Source: JAGSPQ01 sp038206395 (GTDB lineage: Bacteria; Myxococcota; Myxococcia; Myxococcales; Myxococcaceae). Taken from it: a stretch of 64,000 nt of DNA. Location: positions 1 to 64,000 of the forward strand of contig JBBRAX010000037.1 in the NCBI GenBank assembly GCA_038206395.1, given 5' to 3'. The notes beneath the pieces are model-generated. The model was not told the origin of the DNA. It did not search any database and was given only the letters and a program-made list of their open reading frames with translations. This document shows, one piece after another, positions 24,374 to 39,929 of this stretch (positions within the stretch are counted from its first letter, which is position 1; every line of letters starts with the position of its first letter). The position numbers and the translations under genes were made by a program.

Positions 24374-25507
24374 ATGCCCGGCACCCGATACGCGTTGAAC
24401 CAGGTCGAAAGCGGCGCGGGGTCCCGATCTCTCGAGCTTGGCGGCGTTCTGACCTTTGCCGAATCGGGCCAGCTGTGGGTCGACCTCAGCAAGAACCTCT
24501 CGGAAGTCGGCCAGGGGCAGCGCATCGACTTCGACATGTCGAAGGTAGAGCAGGTCGATGGCGGCTCGATGGCGCTGCTCGTTCAGCTGCGCGCTGACCT
24601 GCACCGGCGCGGCGCCTCGGCCGAGTTCGTCGGAGCCGCCGACCAGATTCAGGAAATCATCCACCTCTACCGTGGCGACGTGCGCGTCGGCCGCCGCAAC
24701 AAGCGCCGTGCCCGCAGCGGGCTCGAGCAGGTGGGCGCCAGCACCCTCGCCATCCTCGCCGAGTTCCAGCAGGTGTTCGGCTTCTTCGGCCAGGCGCTGC
24801 TCGCGATGGTCGGCGTCATTGCCCGCCCCGGCACCGCAAACTGGAAAGACGTCACCCCGACGATGGAAAAGACGGGCGCCGATGCCGTGCCAATCGTCAT
24901 CCTGATCAACTTCCTCGTCGGCTTCGTGATGGCCTTTCAGGGCGCGGTTCAGCTCAAGCAGTTCGGCGCCAACATCTATGTCGCTGACCTCGTCGGCCTT
25001 TCTGTCTGCCGCGAGCTCGGCCCGCTGATGACCGCGATCATTCTCTGCGGCCGTTCGGGCGCCGCCTTCGCCGCCGAAATTGGCTCGATGAAGGTGTCCG
25101 AAGAGATCGACGCCCTTCGCACCATGGGCTTCGGCCCGATGCGCTTCCTCGTCTTGCCTCGCACCATCGCGTTGATGCTCGTGCTCCCGCTGCTGACGCT
25201 GCTCGGTGATGCGGTCGGCATTCTCGGCGGCCTCTTCGTCGGAGTAACGACGCTGGACCTCACCATCGTCGGCTACCTCACCGAGACCCAGAAGGCGCTG
25301 GACGCGTGGGACATCTTCTCGGGGATGATCAAGGCCGTCTTCTTCGCGCTCGTCATCGCGCTCATCTCTTGCCAGCAGGGCCTGTCGACCACGGGCGGCG
25401 CAGAAGGCGTCGGCAAGCGCACCACCTCCTCGGTCGTCTCGATTCTCTTCGCCATCATCCTCGTCGACGCGGGCTTCACCATCTTCTTCCACGCGTTCGA
25501 CCTGTGA
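24374..25507 (+). CDS. mlaE: MlaE-type permease fused to an N-terminal STAS domain
   Basis: 377 residues. Residues 10-100 form a STAS domain (IDFDMSKVEQVDGGSMALLV), the fold that in E. coli is the separate protein MlaB. Residues 125-377 are the MlaE permease, with the conserved ELGPLMTAIILCGRSGAAFAAEIGSM core, the EEIDALRTMG coupling helix, and about five membrane segments. The pair should move phospholipid across the inner membrane with the ATPase, MCE and lipoprotein genes that follow, helping keep outer-membrane lipid asymmetry. ATG 24374 is preferred over TTG 24353 and GTG 24365. The stop overlaps the next GTG. Confidence 0.92.
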   Translation: MPGTRYALNQVESGAGSRSLELGGVLTFAESGQLWVDLSKNLSEVGQGQRIDFDMSKVEQVDGGSMALLVQLRADLHRRGASAEFVGAADQIQEIIHLYRGDVRVGRRNKRRARSGLEQVGASTLAILAEFQQVFGFFGQALLAMVGVIARPGTANWKDVTPTMEKTGADAVPIVILINFLVGFVMAFQGAVQLKQFGANIYVADLVGLSVCRELGPLMTAIILCGRSGAAFAAEIGSMKVSEEIDALRTMGFGPMRFLVLPRTIALMLVLPLLTLLGDAVGILGGLFVGVTTLDLTIVGYLTETQKALDAWDIFSGMIKAVFFALVIALISCQQGLSTTGGAEGVGKRTTSSVVSILFAIILVDAGFTIFFHAFDL

Positions 25508-26274
25508 CTAACCCACTCATCAAGGTGTCCGGGCTGACCATGGGCTGGGACACCACCATTCTGCTCAAGGACGCGAGCTTCGAGGTCGAGCAGGGCGACA
25601 TCTTCGTCATCCTCGGCGGCTCGGGCTGCGGCAAGTCGACGATGCTGCGCTACCTCATCGGCCTCGAAGAGCCGATGGCCGGCACGATCGAGATCAACGG
25701 CACCCGCGAGGCGTACCTCGAGGTCGGCCGCCCGCCGTACGGCGTCATGTTCCAATCCGGAGCGCTGTTCGGTTCGATGACCGTGGGCGAGAACCTGGCC
25801 CTGTCGCTGGACCAGTGGACGGATCTACCCCCCGACGCGATCAACGCCATCGTCCGCGCCAAGCTGCGGCTCGTCGGCCTCACGGACGCCGAAGACAAGC
25901 TTCCTTCCGAGCTGTCGGGCGGCATGAAGAAGCGCGCCGCGATCGCGCGCGCGATGGTGCTCGAGCCGAACCTCATCTTCCTCGACGAGCCCTCGGCCGG
26001 CCTCGACCCCGTCAGCGCCGTCGAGCTCGACGAGCTCATTCTTTCTCTCAATCGGGCGCTCGGCCTCACCGTCGTCATGGTCACCCACGAGCTCGAGAGC
26101 ATCTTCGCCATCGGCAAGAACTGCATCATGTTGGACAAGACCACCAGGAGCATCATCGCCCGCGGAGACCCGCGCGAGCTGCGCGACCACTCGGAAGACC
26201 CGCGCGTCCGGGGCTTCTTCAACCGCCAGCCCTCGTCTCAGAACATCCCGCCGCCCGCCCCCACGGCACCGTGA
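25504..26274 (+). CDS. mlaF: MlaF-type ABC ATPase
   Basis: A 256-residue ATPase with Walker A GGSGCGKST (about residues 37-45), the signature LSGGMKKRAAIARA and Walker B LIFLDEPSAGLDP. The LSGGMKKR form of the signature and FQSGALFGSMTV after the Q-loop are typical of MlaF-type (MCE-linked) ATPases. It drives the MlaE permease. The last 25 residues are a Pro/Ser tail. The GTG start overlaps the mlaE stop (GTGA), and mlaD starts 10 bp after its stop. Confidence 0.95.
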   Translation: MTNPLIKVSGLTMGWDTTILLKDASFEVEQGDIFVILGGSGCGKSTMLRYLIGLEEPMAGTIEINGTREAYLEVGRPPYGVMFQSGALFGSMTVGENLALSLDQWTDLPPDAINAIVRAKLRLVGLTDAEDKLPSELSGGMKKRAAIARAMVLEPNLIFLDEPSAGLDPVSAVELDELILSLNRALGLTVVMVTHELESIFAIGKNCIMLDKTTRSIIARGDPRELRDHSEDPRVRGFFNRQPSSQNIPPPAPTAP

Positions 26275-26284
26275 AGGAACCCAA

Positions 26285-27252
26285 ATGAGTACCCCTACGA
26301 ACCACTGGAAGCTCGGCCTCTTCATGACGGTGGGCATCGCCGCCATCATCGGCACGATCATCTTCTTCGGCGGACGATCGCTGAAGAAAGAGACCGTGCC
26401 GTACAAGACCTACTTCGACGAATCGGTGCAGGGCCTGGAGATCGGGTCGCCCGTGAAGTTCCGCGGCGTGAGCATCGGCAACGTGTCTGACATCTCGCTC
26501 GCCGGAAACAAGCGCCACGTCGAGGTCACCTACGAGCTTGGCGTGAAGGTGCTGAACTCGCTGGGCCTCGCGGCAGAAAAGGCCCCTGGTGCCAAGACCC
26601 GCCTCGTCGTCCCCAAAGACCTTCGCGTGCAGCTCGCCTCGGCCGGCATCACCGGCGTGAAGTTCATTCAGCTCGACTTCTTCGAAGAGAAGTCGAACCC
26701 GCCGCTCGAGCTGCCATTCGAGGTGCCCGAGAACTACATCCCCGCCGTTGCGTCGATGATGAAGAACCTCGAGGACTCAGTGGTCTCGGCGGTCGATCAG
26801 TTCCCCGAGCTCGCCAACCAGCTGCTGCTCGTGTTCACCCGCGTCAGCACGATTCTTACCGGCATCGAAGACATCCACCTGCCACAGAAGCTCGCCGAGA
26901 CCCTGACGCTCATCAACGCGGTACTCAACCAGGTCAACAACGCCATCGTCGCCATTGACCCGAAGGGCCTGTCGACCGAAGCCCAGGCGACGCTCAAGAC
27001 CGTCAACACCGCCGTCATCGGCTTGAACCAGGTGCTCGCCAAGGTGAACAGCGATAGGGGCCTCGTCGCCAGCGTCCAACGCACGTCTGACGCGCTGGGC
27101 AGCATGGCCACCAATGCCAACCACGTCGGGCCGGCCATGGAAGACGCGCTTCGCGACGTCCAGGGAGCGGCCCAATCCGTTCAGCGCCTCGCCGACGCGC
27201 TCGAGCTGGATCCCGACATGTTGATCAAGGGTCGCGCGAGGAGGGTTGCCAA

Positions 27253-27256
<4 letters not shown>
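26285..27256 (+). CDS. mlaD: MlaD-type MCE lipid-binding protein
   Basis: A 323-residue inner-membrane-anchored MCE protein. One membrane helix (about residues 8-28) is followed by the MCE domain (about 38-120, with YFDESVQGLEIGSPVKFRGV and the PKDLRVQLASAGITGVKFIQL segment). A long helical C-terminal part (about 145-320) has heptad-like Leu/Val spacing. It probably forms a hexameric ring that passes lipids between the permease and periplasmic partners. An AAGGA-like ribosome site sits 5-6 bases before the ATG. The stop overlaps the lipoprotein GTG. Confidence 0.93.
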
Positions 27257-28542
<1,286 letters not shown>

Positions 28543-28546
<4 letters not shown>

Positions 28547-29469
28547 GGGCACCCCGCCTTGCCGAGGAAGCAGTTGTGGAGCGTCGAGTCCGGCACCAGG
28601 CCAAGCCCCGGGCCACCCGTCTTGAACTGGGTGTTCCCGCCTTCGTCGGCGAGGTTGGTGAAGTAGTTGAACTCCATGCCGGCGTAGCTGAAATAGAAGT
28701 CCATCGCGCTGGTCGGCGCCGAGCCGGCGTGGCGTTCGGCGAAGGTCTTGCCCGCGGTGCCGCCGCCGACCCACATCGAAGCCACCGCATCGCGGTAGGT
28801 GGTGTTGGTGCAGACGCTGCCGATGCGGCAGCTCGCGCTCTGGTCGTCGCCCGCCGCGTTGCCCGCGAGGCCCCAGTCGTTGGTGAGAATCGAAAGCCGC
28901 CCGCGGCAGCCCTGGTTGTCGCGCCCGCCCACCGCGCAGAACCGGTAGGGGCCCGGCTTGACGTGGTCGGCCTTGAAGAAGCCTTCGGCGTCGTTCTGCA
29001 GGAACTGGGTCGGAATCCGGATGGCGTCGAGCCGCGCTTCGACCTGGCACGACATGCCTCCCTGGTCGAAGTACACGCGCGCCGCGGTCGTGGTGGGCAC
29101 AAAGGAAAGCGACGGGTCGGGCGCGCAAGTCGCCTCGAGGCTCGAGCCGCGCACGAGCGCCGCGCCGATGATGGGCGGGCCTGTCACGCTGCTCAGCCCG
29201 TTGAAGTCTTCGTACCGGTTGGTGACCGCGAGCGCGAGGCCGCCGCCTGGCGTCAGCAGCTGGTTCAACGGCGCCATCGAGTGGGCTTGCAGGTCCTGGG
29301 TGCGGCGGCCCGTCGCTTCCCACACCGCGAAGGCGCCCGCTTCCTGCACCTTCAGCGACAGCCAGCCGACCTCGGCGAAGTGGATGCCGAAGAGCAGCAC
29401 GGTGACGAACACCAGCAGCCCCAGCGCGAGCTCGACCGTCGCCTGCCCTCGCACGCACAGCGCCTTCAA
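28543..29469 (-). CDS. TadE-like pseudopilin-type protein (module 1, third gene)
   Basis: 308 residues. A short basic N-terminus (MKALCVRG) is followed by QATVELALGLLVFVTVLLFGIHF, the TadE/TadG/Flp-type hydrophobic segment with Glu at +5 after the Gly. WEATG follows near residue 45. The rest is a periplasmic or surface domain with six to eight cysteines and Gly-rich loops. The counterpart at 47049-48020 keeps RGQAxxEL and a WDATG at the same place. The only start that fits is a TTG overlapping the upstream stop (TTGA, 29466-29469), the same arrangement as in module 2. Likely a minor pilin-like protein. Confidence 0.82.
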
Positions 29470-31142
29470 TGCAGCCCCTTGAAGCCGCCGTTGACCACCA
29501 GCTTCTCGTACGCCTCGCGCTGCCACGCGTACTCGGGCTTGTAGAGCGAGGTCTTCACGTCGGCGACGTCCTGCCAGCTTCCCGCAGGGGACGCCGGGTC
29601 GCGATCCACGTCGGTCGCCACCAGCGTCGCCCGCCAGAAAGGGTTCAGCAGGTTCGGGTGCTCGAGCCAGGTCTGCCGCGAGGGCGAACCCTTGCGGTGG
29701 TAGTACGTCATGCCCGCCGCGAGAGCGACCGCGCGATCCACCAGCCTTCCTGCGTACGCGCCGTGAAGCTCTTCGCCGCGGTTGTCGAAGCGGGCGCCAG
29801 CGGCGCCTCGGAAGATGAAGCGGAAGTCGAGCTCCCACGGGCGGTTCATCTTCGGGTGCCCGTAGTTGCGTTCGAGCGCAGCGTAGTTCTTCGGCTGGCC
29901 GTACGCGTCGGGCGAATCGCCGTTCGACACCGCGCCGTTCGGCAGGAACATCACCGCCCGCACCCAGACGCTGGGACACGCGCCCGCGCAGCTGCCCATC
30001 GTGTGGTTTACGTCGGGTGCGTCGGTGATCACGACGTCCGTCGGTTGGTACCCGTGTTGATCCGAGTCGTCGTCGATGTGCGTCGATCGCACCCAGGATC
30101 TCGCCGGGCTGCTGCGCGTGCGGGAGCAACCGCCCGCAGAGTCTCCCGCGGTGATCGACAGCGCCCCGTCGTCGTCGGCGAAGGCGATGTCGGTGGTCGG
30201 CGCGATGCCGTGGTTCAGCGACGCGCCGAAGTAGCCGCTGCCGACCGGAGCGGAAGGCGTAAAGGTGACTTCGCTGTGCGCCGCCGTGATCGCATTGAAG
30301 AGGCCCTGCACCGCCGACGGCACCTCGCCGCGGAACCGGGTGAAGGGGTCGCCGCGCGTGCCCAGCGCGGCGTGAAGCATGTTCTCATTCCACTGCCTTC
30401 TGCCGCACAGGCCCGAGCCCGCGCCGCCGCCGCGCCAGGCGCCTTCAGGATCCGCCGCCACGATGTCGCCGCAGCCGACCTCACGCCGGCTGACTGCCTG
30501 GGGTCCCTGCGAAGAACCCGAAGACGGGCCCGCGACCACGGTGACCGTGCCCGGAATCAGGCCGGCGTTCGAGACGATCTGCTGGGTCAGGTTTTGCTCT
30601 TCGCGTTCCTCGCGAACGCGGCGCATCATCCCGTTGGGGTTCACCGCGTCGTCCCGCGTCTCGTCGCGCAGCCCTGCGATCATCCCCTGAATCTGCTTCG
30701 CCTCCTGGCCGGCGGCGATGTCGTCGGACACCCACGACGGGTTCACGAGGGTCGGGCGCAGGCTCAGCAGTGTCGCACGCGCGTCGGCCGCTTCGTTGTT
30801 GTTCGCAGCGCAACCGTCGGCGCTGCTCGAAAGCGTGATCAGCTCTGCGTCCGCCGCGTTCAGCAGCGCGCGCGCGTACGCCGTCCAGCTGATCAGGCTT
30901 TGATCCGCGGTGAGCGCGACCCAGTAGCTGACCTGCAGCCGGTTGATGATCGCGATGTCGTTGTACGCGCGCGCGTTCACCACCGCGTTCGAGTACGCCG
31001 ACACGTCGGCCAGCGTCTGCAGTTCGTGGTTCTCACGAATGCGCGACGCGATGCCCAGCGTCATCGTCACGAACAGCACCATCAGCAGCATCGTGAGCGC
31101 GAGCAGCAACAGGTTCTGCCCGCGGCGGCGAACGTTTCTCAC
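29466..31142 (-). CDS. TadG-like protein (module 1, second gene)
   Basis: 558 residues. It has a basic N-terminus (MRNVRRRGQ), one hydrophobic helix (LLLLALTMLLMVLFVTMTLGI, about residues 10-30), and then the TadG-type segment LQTLADVSAYSNAVVNARAYNDIAIINR. The long C-terminal part is exported and mixed. Near its end is NLLNPFWRATLV, matched by NFFDPFWRAKLHPF in the module 2 counterpart. TadG-like proteins have a large exported domain and are anchored in the inner membrane or assembled with Flp pili. No von Willebrand A domain with a MIDAS motif is visible. The GTG start overlaps the upstream stop (GTGA). Confidence 0.82.
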   Translation of the reverse strand: MRNVRRRGQNLLLLALTMLLMVLFVTMTLGIASRIRENHELQTLADVSAYSNAVVNARAYNDIAIINRLQVSYWVALTADQSLISWTAYARALLNAADAELITLSSSADGCAANNNEAADARATLLSLRPTLVNPSWVSDDIAAGQEAKQIQGMIAGLRDETRDDAVNPNGMMRRVREEREEQNLTQQIVSNAGLIPGTVTVVAGPSSGSSQGPQAVSRREVGCGDIVAADPEGAWRGGGAGSGLCGRRQWNENMLHAALGTRGDPFTRFRGEVPSAVQGLFNAITAAHSEVTFTPSAPVGSGYFGASLNHGIAPTTDIAFADDDGALSITAGDSAGGCSRTRSSPARSWVRSTHIDDDSDQHGYQPTDVVITDAPDVNHTMGSCAGACPSVWVRAVMFLPNGAVSNGDSPDAYGQPKNYAALERNYGHPKMNRPWELDFRFIFRGAAGARFDNRGEELHGAYAGRLVDRAVALAAGMTYYHRKGSPSRQTWLEHPNLLNPFWRATLVATDVDRDPASPAGSWQDVADVKTSLYKPEYAWQREAYEKLVVNGGFKGLH

Positions 31143-31888
31143 GGCGCGGGCGGACAGTTCTGGGTGGCGAAGAACTTCGGGCGCGGCGGCGTCATCATCC
31201 GCATCGCGTAGGAAGTGGTGATGGGGAAGCTCCACTGGCGCAGGTTGAAGCGGGTGATGAACTCGCCGGCCAGCGGGCCCAGCGTGAGCCCCGGCACCGC
31301 CTGCCACATCGCGGTGTTCACCGGCATCACCGGGTCGACGAGCCCGACGCGGTCGCCCAGCCCGAAGGCCGCGCGGAACATCGACGACATCACCCAGTTC
31401 GCGAAAGGCACCCGCAGCGGGAACCAGTACACGAGCCGCACTTCGAGCCGGTAGCCGCCACCGTTGGGGTCATCGAAGTCCTGCTCGGACTGCGCGGTGA
31501 CGTCGGTGGTCAGCGGGCGCTCGCGGTAGATCCAGACGATCGGCCGGTCGTGCCCGTTGTCCAGCGTCGGCTCGTAGCGGTTCGCAAAAGGCACGCCCGC
31601 CGTGCGCGCGCGGAAGGCGTTGACCAGCTTGTCTTCGGGGGTGGCGCCCGGCGTAGCGCTGCCCAGGTATGACGTGAAGCTCGGCAGCAGCGCCGCGATC
31701 GCCGCGTGGGTCATTGCCTCGCAGTCGCCGTGCTTCACCACCCCCGAGCGCACGGCCTTGAACGCGGCGTGCTCAGCCATCAACCGGCCCTGCAGCATCA
31801 TGAACAGCTGAATCGTGCCCAGCACGAGGAAGACCGTCAGCGGCAGGGTGATTGCGGTCTCGACCACCGCTTGTCCGGAATCGCGCAT
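31139..31888 (-). CDS. TadE-like pseudopilin-type protein (module 1, first gene)
   Basis: 249 residues beginning MRDSGQAVVETAITLPLTVFLVLGTIQLF. This is the TadE-type N-terminus, with Gly then Glu+5 and a long hydrophobic helix. HAAFKAVRSGVV and an exported C-terminal domain follow. The first 70 residues are very like the module 2 protein at 44711 (SGQAMVESAIVLPLTVFMILGLLQL). It is the first gene of a four-gene operon reading 31888 to 27827. It diverges from the FHA sigma-54 activator, with 90 bp between starts. ATG 31888 is the first start in front of the motif. Confidence 0.85.
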   Translation of the reverse strand: MRDSGQAVVETAITLPLTVFLVLGTIQLFMMLQGRLMAEHAAFKAVRSGVVKHGDCEAMTHAAIAALLPSFTSYLGSATPGATPEDKLVNAFRARTAGVPFANRYEPTLDNGHDRPIVWIYRERPLTTDVTAQSEQDFDDPNGGGYRLEVRLVYWFPLRVPFANWVMSSMFRAAFGLGDRVGLVDPVMPVNTAMWQAVPGLTLGPLAGEFITRFNLRQWSFPITTSYAMRMMTPPRPKFFATQNCPPAP

Positions 31889-31961
31889 CGGCGGCCCGAC
31901 TGTGGGGCTTCCGCGCGAGTGCCCCCATCGGCCGACCGGCCTTTTCGCGCCCATTGCAGCC

Positions 31962-31970
31962 GTGTTAGGT
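31962..31970 (+). promoter_or_regulatory. possible extended -10 element (GTGTTAGGT)
   Basis: A GTGTTAGGT sequence 8 bp before the ATG at 31979 resembles the GTGCTAGGGT before the gene at 600. If functional, the message would have a very short leader. No -35 box is evident. Confidence 0.25.
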
Positions 31971-31978
31971 CGCCCGAC

Positions 31979-33601
<1,623 letters not shown>

Positions 33602-33633
33602 ATCGCTTCGGCGGCCCGCCCGTTCAAAGGGGC

Positions 33634-34149
33634 ATGGATGCTTCGGCCGCGCTGCCCCCCATCGATGACCTGTACGCCCAGCACCGGAAACGGGCGCTGG
33701 CGATTGCCCGCCGCATTCTTCAGGACGCCGACGAGGCCGAAGACGTGGTGCAAGAGGTCTTCATCCGCCTCTTCTCGCAGAACGTGCGCTTCGACGGGAA
33801 GGCCGCCTGCAGCACCTGGCTGCACCGCATCCTCGTCAACTCGAGCATCAACTGCCTTCGCGCCCGCAAACGCAGGTCGAAGTTGCTCAGCGAAACGCAG
33901 CCCACCGATGGCCCCGAAGAGCACCTGCTGGGCGACGAACGCCACCAGATGTTCATGGCGGCGCTCGCCCAGCTCTCACCGCAGCACCGCGACGTGCTCA
34001 CCCTTCGCGAGCTCCGCGGCTTCAGCTACCCGGAAATCGCCCAGCTGCTTCACCTGCCCGAAGGCACCGTGAAGAGCGCCCTCAACCGCGGCCGCGCGCG
34101 CCTCGTCGAAGCGATGCAGCGCGACGGCAGGCTGCGAAAGGCGGGCTGA
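33634..34149 (+). CDS. ECF-type RNA polymerase sigma factor
   Basis: 171 residues with the two ECF parts. Region 2 is at about 15-80 (ALAIARRILQDADEAEDVVQEVFIRLF; STWLHRILVNSSINCLR). Region 4 is at about 110-160 (LSPQHRDVLTLRELRGFSYPEIAQLL, then LPEGTVKSALNRGR). Region 3 is absent, as expected. It should direct RNA polymerase to a stress or surface regulon. No anti-sigma factor gene is next to it: the following gene is on the other strand and has no membrane segment, although it has a possible zinc-binding cluster. The start is the first ATG, 32 bp after the FHA-activator stop. Confidence 0.92.
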   Translation: MDASAALPPIDDLYAQHRKRALAIARRILQDADEAEDVVQEVFIRLFSQNVRFDGKAACSTWLHRILVNSSINCLRARKRRSKLLSETQPTDGPEEHLLGDERHQMFMAALAQLSPQHRDVLTLRELRGFSYPEIAQLLHLPEGTVKSALNRGRARLVEAMQRDGRLRKAG

Positions 34150-34153
34150 CGGG

Positions 34154-34918
34154 CTACTCGTCGCCCTTCTGGCCGATGAACTGGTCGCCCTTCTCGTGGA
34201 AGAGGACGTTGAACGTGGTCAGCGAGCCGTAGCAGCGCGTGACGTACTGCTGCATCTCGACCTTCTCGGCGTCGGTGAGCTTCGGGTGCGCGTTGAGCTT
34301 CTGTTCCAGCGTCCGCAGCCGGTCGCGCACCATCACCACTTTGTGGAAGAGGGAGTCGATCGGGATTTCCTTCGCTTGCCCGTCTTTCGGCACCATCTGC
34401 ACCATGCCGCCTTCCCACTTCGGCGCCAGCGACACCTCGGCCTGGCCGGTGGCCTCGAGAAAGACTTCCATCAGCTCGGCGCGCGTCATCGAGACTCCTG
34501 TCGAAGGGGTGGGGGTCGAGCCCGAGAACTGCAAGTCGGAGTCGTGAAGCTTCATGTCGGGCCCGAAGTCGACCTGCTCGCTGCCGCGGGCTGAGACGGC
34601 CGCCGCGCGAACTGGCAGCGCCGCGGTGCCGTCTTCCCGCCGGCGGACAATCACCGGGGCGATGTTCTGGATCCGCTTCACCCGCTGGGGCTCTGGCGTC
34701 GCCAGCCGCTTCGGCAGGCTCACCCCACCCCGGGCAGCAAAGGCGTCGCAAATGGGGGCCGAGGGCACGAAGAGGCCCCGGGCAGGTTGAACCCGGCACT
34801 GGCCCACCCAGCCTCGGCCCGAGTCGACCGAGATCGCTGACCACAGCTTGCAGTTTCCGCAGACCCTCTCGCCGGGGCCGAAGGTCGGCACGGGCGGCAG
34901 CGGCGATTCGTCAGCCAA
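34154..34918 (-). CDS. protein with an N-terminal Cys cluster and helical C-terminal domain, function unknown
   Basis: About 254 residues if translation begins at TTG 34918. Near the N-terminus is a possible metal site: ERVCGNCKLW followed by single cysteines about 20 and 40 residues later (GQCRV, APICDAF). A Pro/Arg-rich linker follows, then a helical domain (about 145-254: MTRAELMEVFLEATG; KVVMVRDRLRTLEQKL). The start is unclear: no ATG lies before the Cys cluster, and GTG 34891 is another option. An internal ATG at 34489 has a strong AGGAG site five bases upstream, so a 111-residue short product may also be made. I do not recognise the family. Confidence 0.65.
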   Translation of the reverse strand: MADESPLPPVPTFGPGERVCGNCKLWSAISVDSGRGWVGQCRVQPARGLFVPSAPICDAFAARGGVSLPKRLATPEPQRVKRIQNIAPVIVRRREDGTAALPVRAAAVSARGSEQVDFGPDMKLHDSDLQFSGSTPTPSTGVSMTRAELMEVFLEATGQAEVSLAPKWEGGMVQMVPKDGQAKEIPIDSLFHKVVMVRDRLRTLEQKLNAHPKLTDAEKVEMQQYVTRCYGSLTTFNVLFHEKGDQFIGQKGDE

Positions 34919-34972
34919 GGTTCGGCTCCATGCTTCCCATCCGGACGAGGTTTCGGTATGTGCGGCGGCACC

Positions 34973-37087
<2,115 letters not shown>

Positions 37088-37120
37088 CCCGCCACTGCCT
37101 CGCTGCAGGTTCAGCACCCG

Positions 37121-37157
37121 CCGGCCCCTGCGAATTGCACGGGCCGGTTTTTCTTTT
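37121..37157 (+). terminator. intrinsic terminator of fusA
   Basis: A 7 bp GC stem (CCGGCCC / GGGCCGG, 13-base loop) is followed directly by TTTTTCTTTTT. It lies 33 bp after the fusA stop and is the clearest intrinsic terminator in the window. Confidence 0.92.
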
Positions 37158-37207
37158 TATGGGAAGGTCGGGCCCCTTCGTTTGCCGCAACCGCCCCAGG
37201 AGGCACC

Positions 37208-39007
<1,800 letters not shown>

Positions 39008-39022
39008 CCTGCCAGTTCCCTG

Positions 39023-39146
39023 GTACGACAGTTCAGAAGTCCGTGCCCCGATCGGACGTCGAGCCGCCTCAGTGGCAAGGCGAACTTCGCAGCCAATGGG
39101 GATGGGGCGGCGTCCCAGCGGTGCACGAACTTCTGAACTGCCGTAC
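39023..39146. repeat. 124 bp element with 24 bp terminal inverted repeats
   Basis: The left arm at 39023-39046 and the right arm at 39123-39146 are inverted copies matching at 22 of 24 bases (GTACGACAGTTCAGAAGT versus GTACGGCAGTTCAGAAGT, then CCGTGC/TCGTGC). The 76 bp between them has no gene. It lies between the convergent acyl-CoA synthetase and permease genes and reaches the first base of the permease stop codon. It could be a small non-autonomous mobile element or a large bidirectional transcription-end hairpin. Confidence 0.85.
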
Positions 39147-39904
39147 TAGGATCCGCTACCGAACTGCCGCCAGAAGAAGGCGGCAGTCATCGTCCAGCCG
39201 ATGCAGACCACCACGGGGCGGACCTTGGCCGGCGCCACCTTGCGGGCCAGCGACGCCCCGCCGAAGCCTCCCAGCACCGCGCCGATGACCATCACCCCGG
39301 CGGGCGCCCAGGCGATCTTTCCGCTGATCGCGAAGATCGCCACCGCGACGCCGTTGATCAGCACGCCCAGGCCTGACTTCAGCGCGTTCATCCGGTGCAG
39401 CTGCGTCATCCCCAGCAGGGTGAAGGCGGCGAGCATCATCAGCCCCATGCCTCCGCCGAAGTAGCCGCCGTAGATCGAGATCGCCAGCTGGACCCCCATC
39501 ACCACCGGGCGCGACGCCTCGGCCGACTTGAGGCCTGCACGAAGCCTCTCGCCAAAAGTGAAGACGAGCGTCGCGAGCAGCATCAGAAACGGCACCAGCG
39601 TATTGAAGATCGACGAGGGCGTCGCGATCAGCGTCAGCGAGCCGATGAGCCCGCCCAGGGCGCTCAGCGCCGCGAGCCACCGCAGGTTCGCGCCCTCGGC
39701 CTTCAATTCTTCCCGGTAGCCCAGCGCGCTGGCGATTGACCCGGGCCAAAGGGCCACGCTGCTGGTCGCGTTCGCCACCACCAGGTCAGCGTGGGTGAAG
39801 ACGAGCGCGGGGAAAGTGAGGAAGCTGCCGCCGCCCGCGACGCTGTTCAACGTTCCGCCTGCGAAAGCGGCGCCGAACAGCAGCGCGGCATCACCCACAT
39901 CCAT
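39146..39904 (-). CDS. TauE/SafE family sulfite/anion permease-like protein
   Basis: A 252-residue membrane protein with about seven to eight predicted membrane helices. The family motif GGTLNSVAGGGSFLTFPALVF (about residues 15-35) is clear, with the inverted second half around YGGYFGGGMGLMMLAAF (about 145-162). Such proteins export or import sulfite, sulfonates or related organic anions across the inner membrane; the substrate here is unknown. I chose ATG 39904 because helix 1 begins just after it. ATGs at 39922 and 39931 are in frame but would overlap the start of the divergent metallophosphatase. Confidence 0.87.
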   Translation of the reverse strand: MDVGDAALLFGAAFAGGTLNSVAGGGSFLTFPALVFTHADLVVANATSSVALWPGSIASALGYREELKAEGANLRWLAALSALGGLIGSLTLIATPSSIFNTLVPFLMLLATLVFTFGERLRAGLKSAEASRPVVMGVQLAISIYGGYFGGGMGLMMLAAFTLLGMTQLHRMNALKSGLGVLINGVAVAIFAISGKIAWAPAGVMVIGAVLGGFGGASLARKVAPAKVRPVVVCIGWTMTAAFFWRQFGSGS

Positions 39905-39929
39905 GGCGAAGACGCCTACCATGAATGCC

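Noticed and set aside
29469..31211. Plus-strand 580-residue frame opposite the TadG-like gene
   Set aside because: Arg/Ala/Val-rich shadow with no motif; the minus-strand gene has TadG features.
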